Below, one piece after another: positions 26,184 to 33,869 of a stretch of DNA of 38,814 nucleotides. The stretch's first letter is position 1; every line of letters begins with the position of its first letter. The position numbers and the translations under genes were made by a program. The notes under the pieces are model-generated. The model was not told where the DNA came from and ran no database searches. It saw nothing but the letters and a program-made list of their open reading frames with translations. The stretch comes from a bacterium (GTDB lineage: Bacteria > Armatimonadota > Zipacnadia > Zipacnadales > UBA11051). The stretch covers positions 1 through 38,814 of the forward strand of contig JAJFUB010000137.1 of the NCBI GenBank assembly GCA_021372615.1. Reading direction: 5' to 3'.

Positions 26184-27409
26184 CCTCGCGCGCACGCTTC
26201 CTGGCCGCTCTGAACGGCCAACCCGCCGACCACCCGCCGCTGACCACCTGGTGCTTCGGGCTGCCGGCGCTGCCGGGCCTGAAGTGGGAGATGGATGGCG
26301 TCCCCCGCGACTACTGGTACTCCCTGCGCATGGAGCATCTGCACACGACCACCGTCCCCTGGACGCTGGCGGACGACTTCCGGCGGGTGCAGGCCTGGGC
26401 CTCGCTGGGCGTGGACGATGTGCTCGATGTCTCGATCCCCTGGAGCATGGCGCCGGAGGTGTCGCTCCGCGAGTGGTGCCCGGACCGGTATGAGGGCGGA
26501 TACCCGGTATGGCTGCGGGAGTATGACACGCCCGCCGGGCCGCTGCGGCACGCCGTCAAGCGGACCGATCCCGAGCCCCCCGGCTGGCCCATCCAGCCTC
26601 GTTCCGTGCCCCTCATCGAGGACTTCAACATCCCCCGCGCGGTGGAACATGCCGTCAGCAGCCCCGCCGACGTGGCGGCCATCCCGTACCTGTACGGGAC
26701 GCCGGACGAGTACTGGCGAGAGTGGTTCGACGTGCGGATGCAGCAGGTCGGGGCCTTCGCCCGCGCGCAGGGCGTGGCCGTGCAGGCCTGGTCGGCGTTC
26801 GGGATGGATGGCGTGGTGTGGCTGACGGGGACGGAGGGCGCAATCCTGATGGCCCTCGACCAGCCGGAGGCCTTCGGGCAGCTCGTGGACCACATCGCTG
26901 CGACGGACGTGGCCCGCACAGAGCTGGCCCTGTCGTCGCCGGACGTGGACCTCATCGTCCAGCGCGGCTGGTACTCCTCGACCGACTTCTGGTCGCCCGC
27001 GCTGTTCGACCTCTATGTCTTCCCGCACCTGCAGGAGCTGGCCGGGCTGGTGCATCGGCACGGGCGCAAGCTGGCCTATGTGATGACCACCGGCGTGCAG
27101 CGCCTCGGCCCGCGCCTGGCCGATGCCGGGGTGGACCTGCTGTACTTCGTGGACCCCCTGCAGGATGGCGTAGACCTGGCGTGGGCGCGCGACGAGCTGG
27201 CGCCGCGCCTGGCGCTGGTGGGCGGCTGTAATGCCCTGACGGTCGGCAGCGGCGATGCGGCGCGTATCCGCCGGGAGGTCCGTCTGGCGCTGGACACCCT
27301 CGCCGGCACTCATCGGCTCATCCTGCATCCCGTGGATGCGCTCTTCCCCGATACGCCCTGGGCCGGCGTCGAGGCCCTCATCACCGCCTGGCAGGAGTGG
27401 TGCACATGA
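26180..27409 (+). CDS. UroD-family protein lacking the zinc ligands
   Basis: The 409-residue protein has the UroD-family start (MTSRARFLAALNGQPADHPP) and TIM-barrel pattern. The segment equivalent to the zinc-binding FHCCG of methyltransferase members reads YVMTTG. The distal Cys region reads LHPVDALFPDTP, with no Cys. The usual His-x-Cys...Cys site is therefore absent, which argues against Zn-thiolate methyl transfer. True porphyrin decarboxylation is also unlikely from context. ATG 26180 overlaps the toroid gene's TGA and its own TGA overlaps the isomerase ATG. The local pairing with a fucose/arabinose-isomerase-like enzyme suggests a sugar-derived substrate, by inference only. Confidence 0.87.
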   Translation: MTSRARFLAALNGQPADHPPLTTWCFGLPALPGLKWEMDGVPRDYWYSLRMEHLHTTTVPWTLADDFRRVQAWASLGVDDVLDVSIPWSMAPEVSLREWCPDRYEGGYPVWLREYDTPAGPLRHAVKRTDPEPPGWPIQPRSVPLIEDFNIPRAVEHAVSSPADVAAIPYLYGTPDEYWREWFDVRMQQVGAFARAQGVAVQAWSAFGMDGVVWLTGTEGAILMALDQPEAFGQLVDHIAATDVARTELALSSPDVDLIVQRGWYSSTDFWSPALFDLYVFPHLQELAGLVHRHGRKLAYVMTTGVQRLGPRLADAGVDLLYFVDPLQDGVDLAWARDELAPRLALVGGCNALTVGSGDAARIRREVRLALDTLAGTHRLILHPVDALFPDTPWAGVEALITAWQEWCT

Positions 27410-28734
27410 GCAACCCGGGCCGTCCCTTGCAGGCGAGAGTGGCGGTGTGCGGGTTGTGCAGCCCGCTGGAAGTCGGGGCCGATCAGGCCCCGGTACACGC
27501 AGCGGCGCTGGTGCGGCTGCTGGAAGAGGCCGGCTGTGAGGTCGTGCCTCTCGGAGTGGTGGACACCCCCGACCGGGCCGCGGCGGCCGGGCGGCTGTGC
27601 GCCGAGCAACACGTGGACGCGATCGCCGCCGTCGCGGCCAGTTGGTTCGAGGACTACCTCGTGCTCGACCTGATCGAGGAATGGCCCGCGCCGCTGGTGC
27701 TGTGGTCCACGGTGGGCATGGAAACCGGCGCGCTGTGCGGGATGCAGCAGTTGACGTGCACCCTCAAGCAGCTCGAGCGCCCCTTTGTGGCCCTCTTCGG
27801 CGAGTTGGCCGACCCGGCATGCGCCGAGCGGGCCCTGACGGCGCTGCGGGCAGCGGCGCTGCGCGCGCGCTTGCGCCGTGCCCGTATCGGCCTGGCCGGG
27901 TCCCGTGTCGGCGGCATGACCCACACCGCGCCGAATGAGTTCATGCTCAAGCGCAGCATGGGGCCGCGGGTCGTACCGCTGGACTTGCCGCTGCTCCTGC
28001 AACGTGGCGAGGCCGTGACGCCGGAGGCGCGACAGAGGCACTGGGCGGAGATCGTGGGCCGGGCGGGCGAATGCCGCGTGCCCGACAGCGCCGGCCTCGA
28101 CTCCATGGGTGTCTACGTGGCGCTGCGGGAGATCGTGGTCGAGGAGGGGCTGGACGCGGTCAGCGTCGGCTGCTATCCGCACCTGATGGGGCGCGTGTGC
28201 CTGGCGGCCTCGCTGCTGGCCGATGAAGGCGTGCCGATGGCTTGCGAGGGCGATGTGAACGGGGCGGTGGGCCAGCTCACTCTCCAGCTTCTGACCGGCC
28301 GGCCCACCCATCACACCGATTGGCTGAACCCGCTGGTCGATGGCACGGTGGTCTTCACCCACTGCGGGTCGGGGTCGTTCTCGCTGGCGGAGGACCCCGC
28401 GCAGATCAGCCTGCGCGAGGTGCGGCTGATGGGGCAAGGGGTGTGCGCCCTGTTCCCCGCCCGGCCCGGCCCGGTGACGCTGCTGAGCCTTATCCCCATC
28501 GCCGACGGCACTCAGGTGGCCCTGCTGGAGGGCGAGGCGTTGCCGACCGAGATGGTCTTCCCCGGCAACCCGGTGCGGGTGCGGTTCGACCGGCCGGTCG
28601 CGGAGCTGATCGCCTGGATCCACGAGGCCGGCGTCGGTCACCACTGGGCGATCGGCGCCGGCCATGTGGGGCAGGCGGTGCGGGATTGGGCGGCCCTGGC
28701 GGGGCCAGGACTGCGGCTGGTCACGCCGGGCTAG
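27406..28734 (+). CDS. L-fucose/L-arabinose isomerase-like protein
   Basis: The 442-residue protein matches the FucI/AraA-like family, which interconverts aldoses and ketoses with Mn(II). The conserved C-terminal block reads ACEGDVNGAVG (E281), HHTDW (D305) and FTHCGSGSFSL (H319), positions corresponding to the metal ligands or catalytic acids of the family. It is shorter than FucI (~590 residues) and AraA (~500), as is common for uncharacterised family members, so the substrate is open. ATG 27406 overlaps the UroD homologue's stop as ATGA. It is the last gene of the operon, and its TAG shares the CTAG tetranucleotide with the stop of the convergent gene. Confidence 0.9.
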   Translation: MSNPGRPLQARVAVCGLCSPLEVGADQAPVHAAALVRLLEEAGCEVVPLGVVDTPDRAAAAGRLCAEQHVDAIAAVAASWFEDYLVLDLIEEWPAPLVLWSTVGMETGALCGMQQLTCTLKQLERPFVALFGELADPACAERALTALRAAALRARLRRARIGLAGSRVGGMTHTAPNEFMLKRSMGPRVVPLDLPLLLQRGEAVTPEARQRHWAEIVGRAGECRVPDSAGLDSMGVYVALREIVVEEGLDAVSVGCYPHLMGRVCLAASLLADEGVPMACEGDVNGAVGQLTLQLLTGRPTHHTDWLNPLVDGTVVFTHCGSGSFSLAEDPAQISLREVRLMGQGVCALFPARPGPVTLLSLIPIADGTQVALLEGEALPTEMVFPGNPVRVRFDRPVAELIAWIHEAGVGHHWAIGAGHVGQAVRDWAALAGPGLRLVTPG

Positions 28735-30815
28735 CCTAGACTGCGCCGGTACGCTGGCAACTCCTCGTCCAGCACGCGGCGCATCTGGCCGATCTTCCAC
28801 TCCAGGTGCGCCCGGTCGCACATGTACTCCATGCTCGGCTCCCAGCCCAGGCGCGAGTCCGCGTCCACGAGCGGAATGGCCCCGGCCGCGTTGGCGATCT
28901 CGGCCTCGCCCAGCTCGCGCATCTGCGCGATGAGGGCGTCGGCCGCCGCCGCATCGGCGGCATTGAGCAGATCACGCTTGAGCAGCCACCAGCGCTTGGT
29001 GTTGATGGTCGTCTGCACATAGCGGCGGATGAACCGCCCCAGGCCGAGCATCCGCAGCGCCTCGGGCTGCTGCCGCTCGGGGGTGACAGCCACGGCCTGC
29101 TCCAGCTTCGCCAGTCCCTGCTCCCAGTGAGCCGCGAACTTCTCCAGCAGGCCGATCTCGGTCGGCACATCCTCCGGCTTGTGCGGGTTGTAGCGGGTCG
29201 TCAGGATGCAGTTGCCGAAGTGCGCGTAGGGGGCGTCCGGGAACTCCTCGGGCTCATCCTGGAAGAGCAGCGGATAGGACGGCCCCACACGGAAGGGTCC
29301 GTACTGGTCCTCATTGGTGGGCACGTAGAACGGCCAGGCCTCGCTCCAGTGGCGCCAGGCTTCCACCGCCAGGGGGCCGCCCTCGGGGCCGAAGTCGCGC
29401 ACCGCGATCCGCGCGGCCATCTCCTCGGTCGTCGTCTCCGGCGCCCAGTACGCCCACTTGGCCAGCTCATTGACGAACGACGGCCACCAGCCGTAGTGGT
29501 GCGACTCCATCAGCCCCACCAGGCCCCAGTCCCGCTGCGCCTTGCGGACCGCCTCGTAGCGCTTGGCCCACTGGAAGGGGATCGGCTGGTAGGGGATCAC
29601 ACCCATGTCCCAGGACACGCCGGCAGTGTTGGTCATGCTGTACAGGGGGATGCCGCGCTCGTGGGCGGCCTGGGCCTCGCTGCGGAAGTACACGCCCGGC
29701 CCCTCGAAGGACGTGGTGTAGTCCACGCAGCGAGTCACGATGCCATCCTTCTCGATGTTCTCGAACATCTCGAAGGTGGCCTGCAGGGAGATGTCGGTGG
29801 GCAGCGACCGGATCAGCGCCAGTCGGTCCTCCTCCGGCGCCCAGCCCCAGTTGTAGGTCCAGAAGACGATGTCCAGGTCGGGGTTGACCTGCCGCAGGAT
29901 CGGCTTGAGCAGCTCCAGCCACTCCGGGTAGTCGTAGCACGGCCACCAGCCGGGGCTGGGGCGCTTGTCCTTGGTGCGGTCCACGGTGGGGTCGAGGCGC
30001 AGCTTGCCGGTGGTGTGCTCGTCGTGGCTGGGGAACTCGCACGACTCGCCCACGAAGACAATGCCTTTGGCGCCGGGGCAGGAGCGCATGAGGTTGCCAT
30101 AGGTGCTCTCATAGTACGCCTGGGCGTCGGGGTCGGCCGGGTGCTTCTCGCTGATCATGTAGCTGTACAGGTACACGTCCACCCCATAGAGCGCCGCCCG
30201 GTCAATGAGGTTGTTCATGTCCAGGTAGCCGGTCGTCGTCATGTCCGTGCCCTTGGCGAAGACGAGAATGGCATCCATGCCGGCGTGGGCGATGGCATTC
30301 AGTTGCGTGTCGGGAAACTGGTCAATGCCCCAGCCGGAGTGGATCATGCGCGGGGAGAAGAGCGGCTCGCGGATGAGGTCTTGCGCGTCCAGGAACGGCC
30401 CCTGGCGCAGGTTCATCAAGTCCTCGAGATAGTAGCAGCCCTGCCCGATGCCGCGCTCGTCCGCGCCGCAGACGGTGATCGTGTCCCCGGCCACCTGCAG
30501 CCGGTAGCTCCGGGGCTTGCTGAGGCCCTGGCCCAGCGCGGGCGCCTCGGCGGCGGTGGTCAGGCGGATCGTCCGCGCCGCGCCGGCTCCCTCGCCCCGC
30601 ACGAGCAGTGTCGAGACCCCCATGCTGCGCAGCAGGTAGTCCTGCAGGTCCTGGGCCAGGCCGAGGAGGTAGTCGGAGGGCGAGGGGTTGACGGCGATCT
30701 GCCAGCCCTCCCCGATGACGGTCTCGCCGTCGCGGGGCTGCTCGGCCGGGTCTCGTCGGTCGGTGCGATGGATGATGTTCAGTCTCTGCCGGAACTGGAA
30801 GTTGCGCTCGGGCAT
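28731..30815 (-). CDS. GH20/GH67-like glycosidase-fold protein
   Basis: The 694-residue protein has an N-terminal alpha/beta domain like that preceding GH20 and GH67 barrels (residues ~50-150; SYRLQVAGDTITVCGADE, then GCYYLEDLMNL). A TIM-barrel region follows (~155-480), with candidate acids in FVGESCEFPSHD and barrel strands such as DIVFWTYNWGW. The C-terminal helical part (~480-694) is rich in Trp and acidic residues. It has no signal peptide, so it is probably cytoplasmic. Cleavage is inferred from fold only; hexosaminidase and glucuronidase are both possible. ATG 30815 has AGGAG 7 nt upstream. The stop overlaps that of the plus-strand isomerase gene, leaving no intergenic space. Confidence 0.86.
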   Translation of the reverse strand: MPERNFQFRQRLNIIHRTDRRDPAEQPRDGETVIGEGWQIAVNPSPSDYLLGLAQDLQDYLLRSMGVSTLLVRGEGAGAARTIRLTTAAEAPALGQGLSKPRSYRLQVAGDTITVCGADERGIGQGCYYLEDLMNLRQGPFLDAQDLIREPLFSPRMIHSGWGIDQFPDTQLNAIAHAGMDAILVFAKGTDMTTTGYLDMNNLIDRAALYGVDVYLYSYMISEKHPADPDAQAYYESTYGNLMRSCPGAKGIVFVGESCEFPSHDEHTTGKLRLDPTVDRTKDKRPSPGWWPCYDYPEWLELLKPILRQVNPDLDIVFWTYNWGWAPEEDRLALIRSLPTDISLQATFEMFENIEKDGIVTRCVDYTTSFEGPGVYFRSEAQAAHERGIPLYSMTNTAGVSWDMGVIPYQPIPFQWAKRYEAVRKAQRDWGLVGLMESHHYGWWPSFVNELAKWAYWAPETTTEEMAARIAVRDFGPEGGPLAVEAWRHWSEAWPFYVPTNEDQYGPFRVGPSYPLLFQDEPEEFPDAPYAHFGNCILTTRYNPHKPEDVPTEIGLLEKFAAHWEQGLAKLEQAVAVTPERQQPEALRMLGLGRFIRRYVQTTINTKRWWLLKRDLLNAADAAAADALIAQMRELGEAEIANAAGAIPLVDADSRLGWEPSMEYMCDRAHLEWKIGQMRRVLDEELPAYRRSLG

Positions 30816-30963
30816 GGTTCACTCCTGGGCGCGGGTTGCGCCGTCCCTGCGTGTTCGGCGTCGCGGGCCGGTTCTCCTGTCCCGCAGGGGCGGGAGGTTT
30901 CGGTCGCACGGCAGCGAAGAGGCCGGCGCAGGTAATCGGACCCAAGACAGCCGGAGGTTTGCC

Positions 30964-31932
30964 ATGATCAGAATTGGCCTCATATCCGCCGCCTCGTATG
31001 CCCCCACCTTCAACGGTGACGACGTGCCCCGCAAGGCCGCCATGACCCATGGGCCGATCTTCTCCAGTTGCTTCAACGGCTACGACCCCGCGCAGCTCGA
31101 CGCCCACGCGGGCGAGGGCAAGTTCCCCTTCAGCCCCGTGGAGCAGCAGTTCGAGGGCGTGCGGGCGGTCAAGATCTGGGACCCGCTGCGCGAGGCCGCC
31201 GAGCATCTCGCGGCCATCGTCGGCATCCCCGAGGTCTGCGACACGCCCGAGCAGTGCACCGAGGACGTGGACGCGGTCATCATCCCCGACGACGGGTCGG
31301 GCTCTCAGTACAAGTACGCCGTGGCCGCGCTGGAGAAGGGCCTGCCGACGTTCGTGGACAAGCCGCTGGCCATGACGGCCAAAGAGGCCAGGCAGATCGC
31401 GCAGGTGGCCAAGGACCACGGCGCGCCCTTCATGTCCGCCAGCTCGCTGCGCTTCGTGCCCGACATCGTGGCCCTGCGCGACGAGGTGCGCGGCGGGGCG
31501 TTCGGGGAGGTCAACCTGGCCAGCGTGGCCGGCGGCGGCGATCCGATCTGGTACGGCATCCACGCCCTCTCGATGGCGTACGGCGTCTTCGAGTCCGGCG
31601 CGGTGTCCTGCCTGAATGTCGGCGTGCCCGACCGCAACGTCGTCCGCGTGCGCTATGCCAACGGCCGCGATGTCATGCTGATCGTCGGCCAGGCCCCGCA
31701 GATGTGCGGCGGGTACCAGATCAACATCTACGGCACCAAAGGCTGGAAGTCGGTCACGCCGAACCTGAAGGACCTGTATGTCTACCTCATGCAGCGCTTC
31801 CTGGCCCTGGTGCGCGACGGCGAGGTGAGTGTGCCGATTGACGAGGAGGTCGAGGTCATCGCGGTGCTGGAGGCCGGACAGCGGTCCCTGGCCGAGGGCC
31901 GCGAGGTCACGATTGCCGAGATGCTGCGGTAG
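30964..31932 (+). CDS. Gfo/Idh/MocA-family oxidoreductase
   Basis: The 322-residue protein has the Gfo/Idh/MocA arrangement. The N-terminal Rossmann-type part includes VDAVIIPDDGS and the variant motif VDKPLAMTAKEA, where family members usually have EKP. The C-terminal beta-sheet domain contains GGGDPIWYGIHALSMAYG, including a His at the usual catalytic site. The N-terminal strand reads RIGLISAASYAPTF rather than the typical GxGxxG loop, so NAD(P) binding may differ. ATG 30964 follows GGAGG at 7 nt. It diverges from the GH20/GH67-like gene. Oxidation of a sugar or cyclitol is likely; substrate unknown. Confidence 0.9.
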   Translation: MIRIGLISAASYAPTFNGDDVPRKAAMTHGPIFSSCFNGYDPAQLDAHAGEGKFPFSPVEQQFEGVRAVKIWDPLREAAEHLAAIVGIPEVCDTPEQCTEDVDAVIIPDDGSGSQYKYAVAALEKGLPTFVDKPLAMTAKEARQIAQVAKDHGAPFMSASSLRFVPDIVALRDEVRGGAFGEVNLASVAGGGDPIWYGIHALSMAYGVFESGAVSCLNVGVPDRNVVRVRYANGRDVMLIVGQAPQMCGGYQINIYGTKGWKSVTPNLKDLYVYLMQRFLALVRDGEVSVPIDEEVEVIAVLEAGQRSLAEGREVTIAEMLR

Positions 31933-31939
31933 GGCGCCG

Positions 31940-32140
31940 TTGGAGCGGCCATGTCAGGGCGGGGTGTCGCGTTCAGACTGGCTCCGCCAGTCTGCGCCGA
32001 CGGGGACCCCGCCCTGGTCTGCCACCTGTGCCCCAGTGTGGGTGGGGTAGTGCGGGCTTCCCGCCCGCTCTGAGCCGGGGCGGGCTGGAAGCCCGCACTA
32101 CCGCCGAGGCAGCCTGCGGCCCTGGAAAGCCGCGCTCCAA
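31940..32140. repeat. Composite cluster of nested palindromic repeats
   Basis: This intergenic stretch holds several inverted repeats. CAGGGCGGGGT (31955-31965) pairs with ACCCCGCCCTG (32006-32016) around a 9-bp hairpin, CAGACTGGC-TCC-GCCAGTCTG (31974-31994). Next to it GTAGTGCGGGCTTCC (32047-32061) pairs with GGAAGCCCGCACTAC (32087-32101). Outside both, TTGGAGCG (31940-31947) pairs with CGCTCCAA (32133-32140), part of a half copy of the element at 22221-22285. No gene is seen here. Confidence 0.85.
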
Positions 32141-32171
32141 TCCCCCCGCCCTTCGCGCCTAGGCCGGCTCG

Positions 32172-32180
32172 TGCTATAAT
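32172..32180 (+). promoter_or_regulatory. Extended -10 promoter (TGC-TATAAT)
   Basis: A consensus -10 TATAAT (32175-32180) is preceded by TGC, the extended -10 form. The -35 region (TTCGCG near 32152-32157) is poor. The predicted start point is near 32187, which coincides with an in-frame GTG at 32186 and lies 23 nt before the ATG at 32210. Confidence 0.68.
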
Positions 32181-32209
32181 CGGGTGTGGCAAAGGCGGTG
32201 AACCTGATC

Positions 32210-32800
32210 ATGCCCGATTTCCAGTGTGAGAAGTGCGGCGAGACGCTGCGCGAGGGGGCCCTGACCTGTTGGGCCTGCGGGACGCTGACCGAGGCGGGCC
32301 GACGGGCGCGCGAAGCGTCCGGGGACGATGACGAGACCTGGCGGCAGTCGGTCGAGGCGGCGCGGCGGCGGCAGGCCGAGCAACCCGCGGTGGACCCCGA
32401 CGCGGCCCTGGAGCGCGTGCTGGTGGAGACGGGGCAGGACCTGCCCGTCACCCGGCGACGCCCCGAACCCACCCTCGACTTGCGCCGCGACAGCCAGCAG
32501 CTGCTCTCCTCGTCCGAGACGATGGGCAGCCTCGGCGCGCTCCTGGCGTTCCTGACGTCCCTCGGGGGCGTGCTGGCCGCCGTGGCGGGGATACTCTCCG
32601 GCAACACGATCCAGCTGCTGGCCGGCCTGGCGGGCTTGGTGGCCTTCGGGGGGCTGGCGCTCTTGGCGTACTTCCAGGCCCGGTTCCTGGCCGAGATGGG
32701 GCGGGCCCTGACCGACGCGCTGCAGCAACTGCGCCGTCTGCAAGCGGCCCTGCAGGAGCGGAAGCCCGGGCACCACGACACGGACGGCGGCACGGAATGA
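32210..32800 (+). CDS. Zinc-ribbon membrane protein of unknown function
   Basis: The 196-residue protein opens with a zinc ribbon (MPDFQCEKCGETLREGALTC, then WACG), two C-x2-C knuckles. A charged middle region follows, then two hydrophobic helices (~residues 108-129 and 135-156) and a basic C-terminal helix. ATG 32210 gives the standard ribbon start, with GGCGGTGA upstream; a GTG at 32186 would add eight residues and be leaderless. The stop overlaps the aldolase-like gene start as ATGA, so the two are coupled. I do not recognise a specific function. The zinc ribbon on a membrane anchor could mediate protein or nucleic-acid binding at the membrane. Confidence 0.82.
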   Translation: MPDFQCEKCGETLREGALTCWACGTLTEAGRRAREASGDDDETWRQSVEAARRRQAEQPAVDPDAALERVLVETGQDLPVTRRRPEPTLDLRRDSQQLLSSSETMGSLGALLAFLTSLGGVLAAVAGILSGNTIQLLAGLAGLVAFGGLALLAYFQARFLAEMGRALTDALQQLRRLQAALQERKPGHHDTDGGTE

Positions 32801-33852
32801 CCTCGGAGCCCTTCAGCGGACGGCAAGTCGCGACCGATGAGCTGCTGGCGGAGTTGACCGAGGTGCGCGTGCGGCGGGCCGACGAGTTGCGCGCCCATGC
32901 CGCGGCGCGACAACGCCGCCCCGACCTGGCCCCCGATGGCCGCCTCGTGATCCTGGCCGCCGACCACCCGGCGCGGCTGGTCACCGGCTCTCACGGCGAC
33001 CCGCTAGCCCTGGCCAATCGCCAGGAGTACCTCGGCCGTATCCTCCGCGTGCTGCAGGCCGGGCATGTGGACGGCCTGATGGCCACGCCGGACATCATCG
33101 AGGAAGTCCTAGCAGTGGACCTGCTGCTGGCCGAAGGCCGCGGGGAGGCCGCGTGGGGGCGCGTGTCCTCACGCGCCCAGAGCGGGCGTGAGGACACGCC
33201 CGCCCACGCGGGAGTAGGACTGCTGGACGGCAAGCTCCTCATCGGCTGCATGAACCGCGGCGGCCTGGCCGGGACCGCGTTTGAGATGTGGGACGCCCTC
33301 ACGGCCTATGACGCCCGCGGCCTGCGTGAGATGCACCTCGACGGCGCCAAGCTCATGTTCCGCCTGGACCCGACGAGCCGGGGCAGCGGCCAGACCCTCG
33401 TCTGGTGCGCGCAGGCCATCAACGCCTGCCTGGAGGAAGACCTCGCGATCTTCCTGGAGCCCCTGCCGGTGCGCGAACAGAACGGGCGGTTCGTTGTCCA
33501 AAAGGAGGCGGGCGAACTCGCCCGCATCTGTGGCGTCGCCTCGGCGCTGGGCCGCTCATCGCTGCGCACGTGGTTGAAGCTGCCGTACTGCCCGGACTAC
33601 GGGGTGGTGGCGCGGGCCACGACCTGCCCGATCCTGATGCTCGGGGGCGAGGCCGGGGACCAGCCCGTGGCCCTGCTGGAGGATCTGGCGCGGGGCCTGG
33701 GAGCCGGTCCGAACGTACGTGGGGCGCTCATCGGCCGCAACGTGCTCTATCCGGGCGCCCATGACCCGGCAGTGATGGCGCGGGCGATATGGCTGCTGGT
33801 CCATGAGCGCATGCCGGCGCGCCTGGCGTGGGAACAGGCCCACAGCGAGTAG
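32797..33852 (+). CDS. Cgl0159-type (beta/alpha)8 aldolase-like protein with in-frame palindrome
   Basis: The 351-residue protein matches the Cgl0159 family, a class I aldolase-like barrel. Recognisable segments are DGRLVILAADHPAR, DGLMATPDIIEEVL, LLIGCMNRGGLAGTAFEM, LDGAKLMFRLD and TWLKLPY...ILMLGGE. K261 in WLKLPY and the following GG motif resemble the Schiff-base lysine and phosphate loop of DhnA-type aldolases. The substrate is unknown; relatives have been linked to inositol or sugar catabolism. Residues ~121-136 are encoded by a tandem hairpin repeat and look inserted, between TPDIIEEVL and LLDGKLLIG, where I expect only a short link. ATG 32797 overlaps the zinc-ribbon gene stop. Confidence 0.88.
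   Translation: MTSEPFSGRQVATDELLAELTEVRVRRADELRAHAAARQRRPDLAPDGRLVILAADHPARLVTGSHGDPLALANRQEYLGRILRVLQAGHVDGLMATPDIIEEVLAVDLLLAEGRGEAAWGRVSSRAQSGREDTPAHAGVGLLDGKLLIGCMNRGGLAGTAFEMWDALTAYDARGLREMHLDGAKLMFRLDPTSRGSGQTLVWCAQAINACLEEDLAIFLEPLPVREQNGRFVVQKEAGELARICGVASALGRSSLRTWLKLPYCPDYGVVARATTCPILMLGGEAGDQPVALLEDLARGLGAGPNVRGALIGRNVLYPGAHDPAVMARAIWLLVHERMPARLAWEQAHSE
33157..33203. repeat. Tandem hairpin pair inside a coding region
   Basis: Two adjacent 22-nt hairpins have perfect 9-bp stems. GGGCGCGTG/CACGCGCCC with loop TCCT occupies 33157-33178, and GCGGGCGTG/CACGCCCGC with loop AGGA occupies 33182-33203. Their 14-nt cores (33161-33174 and 33186-33199) are exact reverse complements. The architecture matches the intergenic paired elements of this window, but this copy is read in frame in the aldolase-like gene. 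Confidence 0.9.
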
Positions 33853-33869
33853 CAGGGATCAGGCTTCCG

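Noticed and set aside
28806-30935. A 709-codon plus-strand open frame opposite the GH20/GH67-like gene
   Set aside because: It is a codon-bias shadow. The minus-strand protein has a good ribosome site and a recognisable fold.
31940-32140. Possible CRISPR array, because of repeated palindromic units
   Set aside because: The units are inverted, not direct, differ in sequence, and lack regular spacers or cas genes.
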